Positions 35,424 to 44,323 of a stretch of 64,000 nucleotides of DNA are shown here, piece by piece (the first letter of the stretch is position 1; every line of letters begins with the position of its first letter). Position numbers and translations under genes: made by a program. This DNA is from Neorhodopirellula pilleata (lineage in GTDB: Bacteria > Planctomycetota > Planctomycetia > Pirellulales > Pirellulaceae). Under the pieces are notes generated by a model that saw only the letters and a program-made list of their open reading frames with translations, did not search any database and was not told where the DNA came from. The stretch lies in contig NZ_SJPM01000003.1 of assembly GCF_007859915.1 (NCBI RefSeq), forward strand, positions 124,001 to 188,000, given 5' to 3'.

Positions 35424-36665
35424 TTAGGCCAAGCCGGCCAATTCGGCGGCACGCTTGACCCGCGTGATGCCGATCATGTATGCCGCCGTGCGTAACGAGA
35501 CGTTGTGTTGTCCGGCCATCTGCCAAACATCTTCGAACGCTTCGTTCATCGTGTGATCGAGTTCTTGACGAACTCGGTCGAGCGACCAGCGGTAATGTTG
35601 ACGGTTCTGAACCCATTCGAAATAGCTGACCGTCACCCCACCCGCGTTGGCCAGAATATCGGGCAACACCGTCACTCCGCGTTCGTGCAAGATTGTGTCC
35701 GCACCAGGATGTACCGGTCCATTGGCCGCTTCGATGATCACTTTGGCATGCACCGACTCCACATTGTCTTCGTGAATCACGCCGCCCAACGCCGCCGGTA
35801 TCAACACGTCGACGTGATCTAATTTCAAGAGTGCTTCCAGCGGTAATCGCTCGGCATGCTCGTAACCTTCGAGCAACCCTTGCGGATGCGAAATCTTGTG
35901 CCGGAGCAATTCTGGAATGTTCAGCCCGTTCTCGGCGTAGTAGGTGCCGCTAATGTCCGAGACCGCCACAATCGGGAACTGGGCCTCGTGCAAGAACTTC
36001 GCCGCGTGCGAGCCCACATTACCGAAACCCTGGATAGCCACCTTGGATTGATCCGCTTTCATGCCCAGTCGTTTGATCAATTTCACCGTCAACGTGCCAA
36101 CACCTCGACCGGTGGCCTCTTCACGTCCCTTGGCACCGTACTCTTCGACGGGTTTTCCGGTAATCACCGCTGGGTGAAAGCCGTGGTACTTTTCCCATTG
36201 ATTGCGAAACCAACTCATCACCTGGTGATCTGTCCCCATGTCCGGGGCGGGAATGTCCGTGTCCGGGCCGACGATATCATGGATTTGGTCGACGAACGCG
36301 CGTGTTAAACGTTCCAGTTCAGCGACCGATAGGTCACGGGGGTTCACGCCGATCCCTCCTTTGGCACCACCGTAAGGCAGATTGACGACGGCGGTTTTCC
36401 ACGTCATCAGACTCGCTAACGCTCGCGTCTCATCCAAGTCGACTTCGGGATGAAATCGCAAACCGCCCTTCATGGGGCCGCGACTGTGATCATGTTGCAC
36501 GCGGAAACCCACGAAGTTCGCTAACTTGCCGTTGTCCCGCCGAATCGTGACCTGAACCTGGACCTCACGGTCGGGCATCAACAACGCTTCACGGAGTTCC
36601 TCGGGAAGATCCAGTTGATCGGCCGCTTGATTAAAAAACAGACGCGTCGCTTCAAAGGCTTTCAT
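35424..36665 (-). CDS. Glu/Leu/Phe/Val dehydrogenase, probably glutamate dehydrogenase
   Basis: 413 residues from the ATG at 36665 (MKAFEATRLFF). It has the substrate-site glycine-rich motif GPMKGGLRFHP, the catalytic Lys in LPYGGAKGGIGVNP, APDMGT, and the NAD(P) motif IQGFGNVGSHAA. It should interconvert glutamate and 2-oxoglutarate plus ammonia. An in-frame upstream ATG at 36707 would add 14 residues lacking conservation. It follows an aquaporin gene on the same strand by 58 bases. Confidence 0.93.
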   Translation of the reverse strand: MKAFEATRLFFNQAADQLDLPEELREALLMPDREVQVQVTIRRDNGKLANFVGFRVQHDHSRGPMKGGLRFHPEVDLDETRALASLMTWKTAVVNLPYGGAKGGIGVNPRDLSVAELERLTRAFVDQIHDIVGPDTDIPAPDMGTDHQVMSWFRNQWEKYHGFHPAVITGKPVEEYGAKGREEATGRGVGTLTVKLIKRLGMKADQSKVAIQGFGNVGSHAAKFLHEAQFPIVAVSDISGTYYAENGLNIPELLRHKISHPQGLLEGYEHAERLPLEALLKLDHVDVLIPAALGGVIHEDNVESVHAKVIIEAANGPVHPGADTILHERGVTVLPDILANAGGVTVSYFEWVQNRQHYRWSLDRVRQELDHTMNEAFEDVWQMAGQHNVSLRTAAYMIGITRVKRAAELAGLA

Positions 36666-36723
36666 AGTCGTTGGTCTTTCGTTTGAGTGAGAAGCAATGA
36701 TCGGCAAACCTGGTCCGACGTCG

Positions 36724-37395
36724 TTAACCTTCCGGTTCGGTCTCGACCCGGACCCATCGATACAGAAATCCGCCGATCAACGCACCGGCGATCGGGGCCG
36801 TCAAGTAAAGCCAAAGGCCATCAAAATAGCCGGCACCGATGGCCGGACCGAGACTGCGAGCCGGATTCATCGATGCCTTTGTTAACGGCCCTGCCACAAA
36901 TGCCTCCATCGCGATCGTTGCTCCCACAGCCAATCCCGCCGTGATCGATTTTTCTTTGGCACCCGTTGAAACCCCCATCACGATCCACATCAAGATCGCG
37001 GACATCATCGCCTCGACCCCCCACGCTGACGCCGCAGGCAAAAGCGTCATCGTGGCACCAAGCTTTTCCTCGCCCACTCCCAAAACGGCACGTAATGACA
37101 ACGCGGCCAAGGTCGCCCCGAGGGATTGAGCGACGCTGTAAGCCATCGCATCGCGAAACGGAAGACGCCCCAACGCGGCAAACGCGATCGATACGGCCGG
37201 GTTCAAATGAGCACCACTTAGGTCGCCGATCGAGTAAATCATGGTCAGCACGATTAGTCCCCAAACCGTGGCGACGCCCACGTGGGTCAACGCCCCCGTT
37301 TGTGCCTCGACGACCATCGCTCCGCAACCCAGCAAGACCAAACAATAGGTGCCGACAATTTCACAAACGCAGCGACGGGGCAGTGATAGAAACAT
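36724..37395 (-). CDS. MIP-family channel (aquaporin/glycerol facilitator)
   Basis: About 223 residues with six membrane helices. The two NPA boxes are NPAVS (in LSGAHLNPAVSIAFA) and NPARS (in KASMNPARSLGPA), as in aquaporins; the NPARS form is typical of water-selective members. Its ATG overlaps the Nudix stop in TAATG, so it is translationally coupled. Water, glycerol or ammonia transport are all possible; lying next to glutamate dehydrogenase makes ammonia worth testing. Confidence 0.9.
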   Translation of the reverse strand: MFLSLPRRCVCEIVGTYCLVLLGCGAMVVEAQTGALTHVGVATVWGLIVLTMIYSIGDLSGAHLNPAVSIAFAALGRLPFRDAMAYSVAQSLGATLAALSLRAVLGVGEEKLGATMTLLPAASAWGVEAMMSAILMWIVMGVSTGAKEKSITAGLAVGATIAMEAFVAGPLTKASMNPARSLGPAIGAGYFDGLWLYLTAPIAGALIGGFLYRWVRVETEPEG

Positions 37396-37913
37396 TAGTT
37401 CAAACAACCCAGTAGATAACTCTGTAACCCGACCAACGTTTTCGAATCGCGGATGGCGTGGCTGCGAACGAGCTTTTCGATTTCGTCGCGGTGGATTAAG
37501 CGAGTGACGATGCGTTCGGTCGCTTCGAGTTTTTGCTCGCCGGGCGTTAGGTCGTGGGCGACGATCAGATGCATCTTCTCGTTACCCAGTCCAGGAGCCG
37601 AGTAGAACTCGCAAATCACTCGCAAGTCCCCCGCCGTGTAGCCGGTCTCTTCGGTCAGTTCGCGAGCGGCGGTTTCCAGTTCGCTCTCACCCGGATCGCG
37701 CGTGCCCGCAGGTAACTCGAGCAACGTTTCGCCCACCCCGGTTCGCTGGTTCTCGATCAGCACGACGGTGTCGTCATCAAGTAGCGGCAGTAGGACGACC
37801 GCCCCAGGATGTCGGATGTACGCCCGGTGATGGACCTGCCCGTCGTGAGAGGGGAGTTGCATCTCGACGACGTCGAAACGGCTCGTTCGCAACAAAGTCT
37901 TGTAGTCGGACAT
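37395..37913 (-). CDS. Nudix hydrolase, ADP-ribose pyrophosphatase type
   Basis: 172 residues. The Nudix box GTRDPGESELETAARELTEE followed by TGY matches Gx5Ex7REUxEExGU exactly, and GAVVLLPLLDDDTVVLIENQ precedes it as in the ADP-ribose pyrophosphatase group. FYSAPGLGNEKMHLIVA is the loop typical of that group. It should hydrolyse ADP-ribose or a related nucleoside diphosphate sugar. First gene of the set nudix, aquaporin, dehydrogenase. Confidence 0.92.
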   Translation of the reverse strand: MSDYKTLLRTSRFDVVEMQLPSHDGQVHHRAYIRHPGAVVLLPLLDDDTVVLIENQRTGVGETLLELPAGTRDPGESELETAARELTEETGYTAGDLRVICEFYSAPGLGNEKMHLIVAHDLTPGEQKLEATERIVTRLIHRDEIEKLVRSHAIRDSKTLVGLQSYLLGCLN

Positions 37914-38170
37914 CAGGTTGGCTCAATGAGGCGTCTAGCAAAAAGCTTCCACAGGTACCGGGGCGATCGCGGACGACTCGCTTTCGGATGCAGTTTGGTG
38001 AAGTCGGAGGACAAGTTTAGCGGTGGGGAATGCCAGATAGAACCGGCCTCAGAAGGGTTTGTTCACCGCGACGCCGCTATTTCGGATGGGCTCTAAATTC
38101 CATTTTCCGGCCCCGAATCGACCGAAACCCTCTAGGATCTGATCGCCCGGCTGCCTAAACTGGTTTTAAC

Positions 38171-38183
38171 GAGAATCATTCTC
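38171..38183. promoter_or_regulatory. Fur box upstream of feoAB
   Basis: GAGAATCATTCTC is a perfect 6-1-6 palindrome of the Fur-box type (consensus GATAATGATAATCATTATC). It lies 89 bases before the feoA start in the 37914-38272 gap. Iron-bound Fur would repress feoAB; I see no other site in this gap. Confidence 0.78.
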
Positions 38184-38272
38184 AACTAGATTTGCTTTTG
38201 CCCCACCTTGCCCCAGCGTCCCGGCCCCGGCCTTACTCGCTGTCTCGGCCTTGATTCGGAAACGTATTCATC

Positions 38273-38515
38273 ATGATCGATACCTTGCCCGCCGAAATCA
38301 CGCTGGATCATTTTACCGGCCGCGATGGTGAGATTGTCCGCTTGGATCTGCCCGAAGCCTGCGCCACCCGGTTGAAATCGCTCGGATTGTTCGAAGGTCA
38401 ACGCGTTGAATTGGCTCGCGGGGGAAATCCGATGATCTTGAAAGCGGCCGGCGGACGCATCGCCGTCGCGGGTGAGATCGCCAAAGGCATTTTCTTGCGA
38501 GCGGCTCATTCATGA
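38273..38515 (+). CDS. feoA: Ferrous iron transport protein FeoA
   Basis: 80 residues, an SH3-like FeoA domain: CATRLKSLGLFEGQRVELAR and GGRIAVAGEIAKGIFL are typical. FeoA assists the FeoB pore by an unclear mechanism. It overlaps feoB by 4 bases (ATGA). Confidence 0.92.
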   Translation: MIDTLPAEITLDHFTGRDGEIVRLDLPEACATRLKSLGLFEGQRVELARGGNPMILKAAGGRIAVAGEIAKGIFLRAAHS

Positions 38516-40623
38516 GCACCTCGGTCGACCCGACCGAATCCTCTCGCCCCACCGACCACAAGCTTTCCCAACCACCGATGACGGGCGAGCCCGGTGGTGA
38601 GGGCGAGGTCCGCGATCGTGCCACCGGCAAAGTTGTGGCGATGTTGGGCAATCCCAATGTCGGAAAGACGTCGATCTTCAATCGGTTGACGAATCTGCTT
38701 GCCAAGACGTCGAACTTCCCCGGTACGACGATCGATCGGCGGATCGGGAAGGTCGAGCTTCGGCAAGGTCGTTCGATCACCTTGGTTGATTTGCCGGGAC
38801 TGTACTCACTCGACGCTTCGTCCCCCGAGGAGACCGTCACCCGCGATTTTATCCTAGGCAATCCTGGGCCGGCACCCGATGCGGTGTTGATTGTCGTTGA
38901 CGCGACGAATTTGCAGCGGACTCTGTTTGTTGCTCGACAAGCCTTACAACATGGTTGTCCGACGTTGATCGCGGTCAATATGATCGAGTCGGCTCGCAAA
39001 CGAGGCATTGAAATCGACTTGACGGTTCTAGCCCGAAAAATCGGCTGCCCCGTCGTCGGCATCTCAGCCCGTACCGGCGAAGGGTTCGATCGTCTGAAGT
39101 CGCAGCTCGACGTGCTGTTGGCGGGCCCGCCGATGCCGGTGTTGATACCATGCGATGCACCGGATAACACTCCGTGTGTCGCCGAAAACGCGTTGACCGT
39201 CATCAGCGACGAGGAAGCCTGCGGGTCGTGCCGGGTTTGCCCGTATGCCGACGGACACCTGTGGGCGTCGGCGTTGGCCCGCGAAAGCACCCGAAACGGT
39301 TTTGTCGCGTCTGACGAAACGACCGACCGGGTCGACTCGTTCTTGACACATACCGTCTTCGGACCGATGGTGTTCGCCGCCATCATGCTGGCGGCCTTTT
39401 CATTGGTCTTTTATTTCGCACAGTTCCCGATGGAAATGCTCGACGGCGGCTTCGCATCGCTGTCGGCTTGGATCAGTCAGTGGTTACCCGAAGGCGATTT
39501 TCAAAGCTTGATCACCGACGGGATCATCGGTGGGGTCGGCGGCGTGATGGTGTTCTTGCCGCAAATTTGCATTTTGTTCTTCATGCTCGCGATTCTGGAA
39601 GATTCCGGCTACTTGGCCCGCGCCGTCGTCGTGGTCGATCGCTGGATGCGACGGGTGGGATTGCCCGGCCAAGCGTTCGTGCCATTGCTCGCCGCTCACG
39701 CGTGCGCCATTCCGGCGATCATGTCGACCAAGGTGATCGAGAACCGGCGTGATCGCTTGGCGGCGATCATGGTCATTCCGTTGATGACGTGTTCGGCCCG
39801 CTTGCCGGTCTATTCGATCGTCGCGGCGATGCTGTTCCCCAGCCAACCGCTGCTCGCGGCGGTGTTGTTCGCGTCGGCCTACGCTCTCGGCATGGTGGCC
39901 GCGTTCCTCGTCGCGTTCGTCTTAAAGATGACGATACTTCCCGGCGCGCCTTCGCCCTTGATCTTGGATCTTCCGCCTTACCGCACCCCCTCGCTCCGCA
40001 ATGCGTTGCGGTACGCGTATGAACGGGGCTGGATGTTCTTGCGAGATGCGGGAACGATCATCCTGTTGATCTCGATTGCAATTTGGTTCCTTTCGACATA
40101 TCCCAAATTGTCCGACGAGCAATTTGCGCAAGACTTGGCGTCCCGCAACGTCGTCGCCGAGACGCTCGACGAAGCCGAACTGGAAAACTTGCGGGCGTCG
40201 GCGGATCAAGAGCACGCGATCATCGGTCGGATGGGACGTTTCGTCGCTCCGGTCTTTGAGCCTTTGGGATTCGATTGGAAAATCAGCGTCGGCGTCATGA
40301 CCAGTTTCGCCGCCCGCGAAGTCGTCGTTTCGACGCTATCGATCCTTTACGGACTCGGCCCCGAACCCGAAGACGAATCGACATTACAACAGCGACTCTC
40401 ATCGGCGACCGATGCCCAAGGCAATCCCGTCTTCACCACCGCCACCTGCGTCAGCTTGCTGGTGTTCTTCGTCTTGGCGATGCAGTGCTTGCCCACCCAA
40501 GCGGTCACCAAAAAAGAAACCGGCTCGTGGGGATGGGCGGCTTTTCAATTCGGTTACATGACCGTGCTCGCCTACGTCGCCGCCTGGGCTGCCTACAACA
40601 TCGTCTCCTCTTTCGTGTCGTAA
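38512..40623 (+). CDS. feoB: Ferrous iron transporter FeoB
   Basis: 703 residues. The N-terminal G domain has G1 GNPNVGKTS, a G2 threonine in PGTTIDRR, and G3 DLPGLYSL. G4 is VNMIE, where the usual NxxD aspartate is Glu. After the G domain is a Cys-rich insert (ACGSCRVCPYADGH) before the first membrane helix. The membrane part has the two Gate motifs (FLPQICILFFMLAILEDSGY, ASRE-like FAAREVVVSTLSILYG). It imports Fe(II) across the inner membrane. Expected to be repressed by Fur with feoA. Confidence 0.95.
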   Translation: MSTSVDPTESSRPTDHKLSQPPMTGEPGGEGEVRDRATGKVVAMLGNPNVGKTSIFNRLTNLLAKTSNFPGTTIDRRIGKVELRQGRSITLVDLPGLYSLDASSPEETVTRDFILGNPGPAPDAVLIVVDATNLQRTLFVARQALQHGCPTLIAVNMIESARKRGIEIDLTVLARKIGCPVVGISARTGEGFDRLKSQLDVLLAGPPMPVLIPCDAPDNTPCVAENALTVISDEEACGSCRVCPYADGHLWASALARESTRNGFVASDETTDRVDSFLTHTVFGPMVFAAIMLAAFSLVFYFAQFPMEMLDGGFASLSAWISQWLPEGDFQSLITDGIIGGVGGVMVFLPQICILFFMLAILEDSGYLARAVVVVDRWMRRVGLPGQAFVPLLAAHACAIPAIMSTKVIENRRDRLAAIMVIPLMTCSARLPVYSIVAAMLFPSQPLLAAVLFASAYALGMVAAFLVAFVLKMTILPGAPSPLILDLPPYRTPSLRNALRYAYERGWMFLRDAGTIILLISIAIWFLSTYPKLSDEQFAQDLASRNVVAETLDEAELENLRASADQEHAIIGRMGRFVAPVFEPLGFDWKISVGVMTSFAAREVVVSTLSILYGLGPEPEDESTLQQRLSSATDAQGNPVFTTATCVSLLVFFVLAMQCLPTQAVTKKETGSWGWAAFQFGYMTVLAYVAAWAAYNIVSSFVS

Positions 40624-40653
40624 GACTTGTTCGCTAATCAACCAGCTAAGCAT

Positions 40654-40753
40654 CGCGTGAACATTAAGTGGTGGCGACTTTCAGTCGCCAAACCCTGAAA
40701 CGTCGACTGAAAGTCGACGCCACGTTGAGAATCCATCACTTATTGTTCACGCG
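40654..40753. repeat. Nested palindrome after feoB, first of two copies in the window
   Basis: The inner arms are GTGGCGACTTTCAGTCGCCA (40670-40689) and GTCGACTGAAAGTCGACGCC (40702-40721). The outer arms CGCGTGAACATTAAG (40654-40668) and CTTATTGTTCACGCG (40739-40753) match at 13 of 15 positions. It lies between the 3' ends of feoB and the kinase gene, in a 196-base gap. A closely related inner palindrome occurs at 58855. Confidence 0.8.
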
Positions 40754-40819
40754 TTGCGGCTGATTACGATCCAGGTAGGTTATTTCCGCGCGAGCACCGA
40801 AAGATTCTGTCAAGCGTTG

Positions 40820-43501
40820 TCATTCGTCTTGACCGGCCCGAACGCTCGAATCAAGGTCTGACCCTGACGAGATACCGCCCAAGTCCGCACGCTCGGCGCC
40901 ATGTCGCTTGTCAAGGATCGCGATGGTTTGCTCAATGACCTTCGAAAGCTCTTGCGAAGGGTTCGAGGCGACGCTCCAGTTGTCTGGTCCGAGCGGATAG
41001 TTCGGGTTCGGATCGTTGCTAGGTGGTGGGACGCTTTCGAGCAGGTCTTCCAACACTTGCGGCTGGGTGGTTTCCCTTGCGATCGACGGAAGCGAAATAA
41101 TCCACAGAGGTTCATCGAGAACGAGTTGCCTCAAGATCGATTGCTGCCCGCTAGCTACCTGGCTCGGTTTGGAGTTTTGGTTGACAAGCCATAAAACGGT
41201 TTGGTCGGCGACGGCTTGAGAATTTCGTTCAAATTGTCGTTTCCATTCGGTCAGTCGGACTTCAGCACCAGGCAGCGATCTATCTCCAAACCAAAGCCCT
41301 GAATTCAGCAAGGTGAGCGTAAAAATTTCAGGAGCGAATTCAATCTTCAGTTGGATAGCGGCGATCAATTCAAGTGGTTCGAGCTTCGGCTCACGATTCG
41401 GATCGAACTCGTAGGTGGATGCGCGCTGTGATTCCAACACGGCTCGCAATCGCTCAGTTGGATCAGGGGTTGGTTGATTGAGATGCTGTTGATGAAAATC
41501 TCGCAGAAAGTCCTCTAAACCGGTTTCTTGGTCCAGTGGTAAATCGAGCGTTAGTGCGATCACCAGCGAACTGTATCGTCTCTGGGTTCGATAGAGATCT
41601 TTCATGTCTCCGTCAAGCAACGAATCAGGAATCGATTGCAAGGCATCGTGAAGCCGGATGGCCGCATCCCGGTTGGCCGGCTCGCCCGCCCATTCGGCAA
41701 GATTCGTCTGGCTTTGATAGCCGCCGCGAAAGTGCTGGAGCGTCCAAAGGCAAGCCGCTACACTCCGGTCGTTGGCAATCGAAAGCTCGCGTGTAATCGC
41801 GGCAATGCCAGGTTGGGGCATCAAACTCCCAAAAGGATCGAGGAACTCGCTCATGAATTTGCCCGACGGAGTGTCGCTCCCGGATACCCACCCGCCGAAG
41901 CGCCGGGCGGCGATCAGGATCGCATGAGCCGCATCGACGTCTTGTGGTTCAGCCAAGATGGAGATCGCTTGCATTCCATCCTTTAACGTTGCCGTGTCTC
42001 GTTCGACTTTCATCAGACCACACCAATAGGAAAACGTTTTTCCTTTGTATTGTTCTTCATCGCCACTCGCTTCGGCCATCAATGCACCCGCCGTGTTGGT
42101 CACCGCGCCAGTCGATTGATCGATCGTCACGGTAGGTTCGCCACCATCGCGTGTTTCAATCCGAGTTTGGTTTCCGCGACTGTCGATGAAGATGATGATG
42201 ACCGCGAGCGCCGCCGGGAAACCGCCGAGCATCAACCACCGTCGCCACGAGCTGGGAACGGGAGGGAGATCGCCGGCAAACTGGTGCGAGTGATGAACCG
42301 ATGGGGCAATCGTTGCAACCGACCCGATGGATTCGTCCGAGTTGTCATGAATCCTCAACGCCCGCCGAGCCAACGATCTTAGCGAGACCTTCGATGTAAA
42401 CGGTTCGAGTCGTCGAGCCACCTCCGACGCGGAACTTGGTCGATCATCGGCGTTTCGTTGAAGCAGTTCGGCAACTAGATCGGCCAATCCACTAGGCACA
42501 TCGGCGACCACGCTTTGGATCGATGGCGCTGCCGCACTCGTTTTCTCAATAACCAGAGGTCCGATGCCTTGATCACAAGGATGAGCTGGACGACCGGCAA
42601 TCAACTGGAACAAGGTTGCCCCGACTCCATAGAGATCGGCACGCGCATCGATCACAGCTCGATTAGAGAGCTGCTCGGGGGCAGCGAAGGCCAGCGTTCC
42701 GAGAACGTGTCCGACCGTGGTCAGCCGCAAGTTCTCCATCAACTGATCGTCCAAAACCAATCCCAGGTCGAGCAGTTTGACTTGGCCATCACGCGTCAGC
42801 ATGACATTGGACGGCTTGATATCGCGGTGGACCAAACCGGCGTCATGCAATGCCGACAACGCCAGACAAACGTCTCGCATGATCGTGCTTGCCGTTTGGA
42901 TGTCAAGCGATCCGAGCCGACGACCGACGGCCGAGAGATCCAATCCGTCGAGATACTCCATCACCAAGAAATGCCAACCGTCCGCCTCGCCGCCGTCGGT
43001 GGCGGCCACGATATTGGGATGGGTGAGCGATGCGATGGCTTGCATCTCTCGTTCGAAACGTTGTCGCCAATCGGAATCGAGTCCACGCTCCTTGGGCAGC
43101 AACTTGATTGCACACTGACGTCGTAGTCGTTGATGTTCGGCCAAGTAGACGGCCCCCATGCCCCCGTGACCAAGTGGTCGGATCAACCGGTACGGACCCA
43201 AGTTCTCAATCGGCGGCAATACACGATCGAGCGATTTGGATGTTCGAGTGGCCGCGTGATACAACGCTGCCTGGCAATCGGCCTCGACCAAAAACGGATC
43301 GATTTCCAATTGGGGATGCTGAGCCAAGACCGCGATTACTTTGTCGGTATCGTTTTGGACCGTTGGCACGCGGTCTTGGCAGGAATCGCAAGTGTCGAGA
43401 TGCTCGAGAAGGCTCCCGAAACGGTCGTCAGGCAAACGGCCGCACAAGAAGTCTTGAAAATCGCGATCAGACGGGCACTCGGTCGAAGGGAGGGCAATCA
43501 T
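40820..43501 (-). CDS. Ser/Thr kinase with N-terminal zinc-finger-like anti-sigma segment
   Basis: About 893 residues. Residues 1-50 contain CGRLPDDRFGSLLEHLDTCD followed by SCQ, an H-x3-C-x2-C pattern like zf-HC2 anti-sigma factors. The kinase domain (LGHGGMGAVYLAEH, CAIKLLPKE, HRDIKPSN, DLG for DFG, AAPEQ) covers roughly residues 100-370. A membrane helix (LGGFPAALAVIIIFI) is near residue 435. The C-terminal 440 residues are unrecognised and probably periplasmic. It is downstream of an ECF sigma gene by 103 bases. In planctomycetes such ECF/kinase pairs are a known class in which the kinase is thought to control the sigma factor. Confidence 0.9.
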   Translation of the reverse strand: MIALPSTECPSDRDFQDFLCGRLPDDRFGSLLEHLDTCDSCQDRVPTVQNDTDKVIAVLAQHPQLEIDPFLVEADCQAALYHAATRTSKSLDRVLPPIENLGPYRLIRPLGHGGMGAVYLAEHQRLRRQCAIKLLPKERGLDSDWRQRFEREMQAIASLTHPNIVAATDGGEADGWHFLVMEYLDGLDLSAVGRRLGSLDIQTASTIMRDVCLALSALHDAGLVHRDIKPSNVMLTRDGQVKLLDLGLVLDDQLMENLRLTTVGHVLGTLAFAAPEQLSNRAVIDARADLYGVGATLFQLIAGRPAHPCDQGIGPLVIEKTSAAAPSIQSVVADVPSGLADLVAELLQRNADDRPSSASEVARRLEPFTSKVSLRSLARRALRIHDNSDESIGSVATIAPSVHHSHQFAGDLPPVPSSWRRWLMLGGFPAALAVIIIFIDSRGNQTRIETRDGGEPTVTIDQSTGAVTNTAGALMAEASGDEEQYKGKTFSYWCGLMKVERDTATLKDGMQAISILAEPQDVDAAHAILIAARRFGGWVSGSDTPSGKFMSEFLDPFGSLMPQPGIAAITRELSIANDRSVAACLWTLQHFRGGYQSQTNLAEWAGEPANRDAAIRLHDALQSIPDSLLDGDMKDLYRTQRRYSSLVIALTLDLPLDQETGLEDFLRDFHQQHLNQPTPDPTERLRAVLESQRASTYEFDPNREPKLEPLELIAAIQLKIEFAPEIFTLTLLNSGLWFGDRSLPGAEVRLTEWKRQFERNSQAVADQTVLWLVNQNSKPSQVASGQQSILRQLVLDEPLWIISLPSIARETTQPQVLEDLLESVPPPSNDPNPNYPLGPDNWSVASNPSQELSKVIEQTIAILDKRHGAERADLGGISSGSDLDSSVRAGQDE

Positions 43502-43604
43502 GGATAGTCTCACTCAGGAAAGTTGACGATTTGGACCGGTCGATTGACTCGCCATAGTCCACCGTCAGTACATCGCAGACCGTTGGACACTTCCTTCCAA
43601 AAAA

Positions 43605-44207
43605 CTAATCCGAATCAATCAGTCCTGCCAATTCGGTCCTCAGGCGTTGCAAGATGCGAGCCCGCGCCTTGTAGACACTCCAGCGATTCATTCCCAATGA
43701 TTCGGCGACCTCGTCTGCTTGGCGTCCTTCAACGACCGTCGCCCAGAACGCCTGCCAGGTTTTTGGATCAAACCGATCTCGATAGATTGCCACCGCGCGT
43801 CGAAGCAACGTGGCCTGGTCGGTTTCCGCATCGGTCGGCGGATCGAGAGATTCCGACCAGACTGCGAGGTCCGCCATGGCCGAACCCAGCAAGATTTCTT
43901 CTTGTCGACTTCGCACTGAATCGGCAATCCGTCGTCGGGTGATCGTCCATAGCCAACCGCGGAATTTGGCATCGGGTCGCGAGGGATCAAACTTGGCGAG
44001 ATCCTTTGATACCGAGAGCAGGACGTCCTGGGTCACATCCGACGCATCGCTACTTTGCATCCCCGACCGACGGACCCAGCGATAGATTAGCGGTCCATAC
44101 AGATGGACGAATCGACTCCATCCGTCAGCCGAACCTTGGCGGGCCGATCTCAGTAGGGATGACGCGGTCGACGGTTCAATCACAGACGCCAACGGATAGC
44201 CTTGCAT
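43605..44207 (-). CDS. ECF-family RNA polymerase sigma factor
   Basis: 200 residues. Region 2 reads FVHLYGPLIYRWVRRSGMQS and SDASDVTQDVLLSVSKDL; KFRGWLWTITRRRIADSVRS follows. Region 4 is EVAESLGMNRWSVYKARARI, a helix-turn-helix for the -35 box. It probably directs RNA polymerase to a small regulon in response to a signal sensed by the adjacent kinase. The ATG at 44207 is divergent from the methyltransferase gene. Confidence 0.93.
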   Translation of the reverse strand: MQGYPLASVIEPSTASSLLRSARQGSADGWSRFVHLYGPLIYRWVRRSGMQSSDASDVTQDVLLSVSKDLAKFDPSRPDAKFRGWLWTITRRRIADSVRSRQEEILLGSAMADLAVWSESLDPPTDAETDQATLLRRAVAIYRDRFDPKTWQAFWATVVEGRQADEVAESLGMNRWSVYKARARILQRLRTELAGLIDSD

Positions 44208-44323
44208 AGAATAGAATCGGAAAAACGCCTATTCTACCCGATCAGTTTTCGGTCTGGGGCGGCGACTCGGTTTGGTTTTCGAATCCCCCGAAACGCGGAT
44301 CATCAATCTCACAGGATTTTCAA

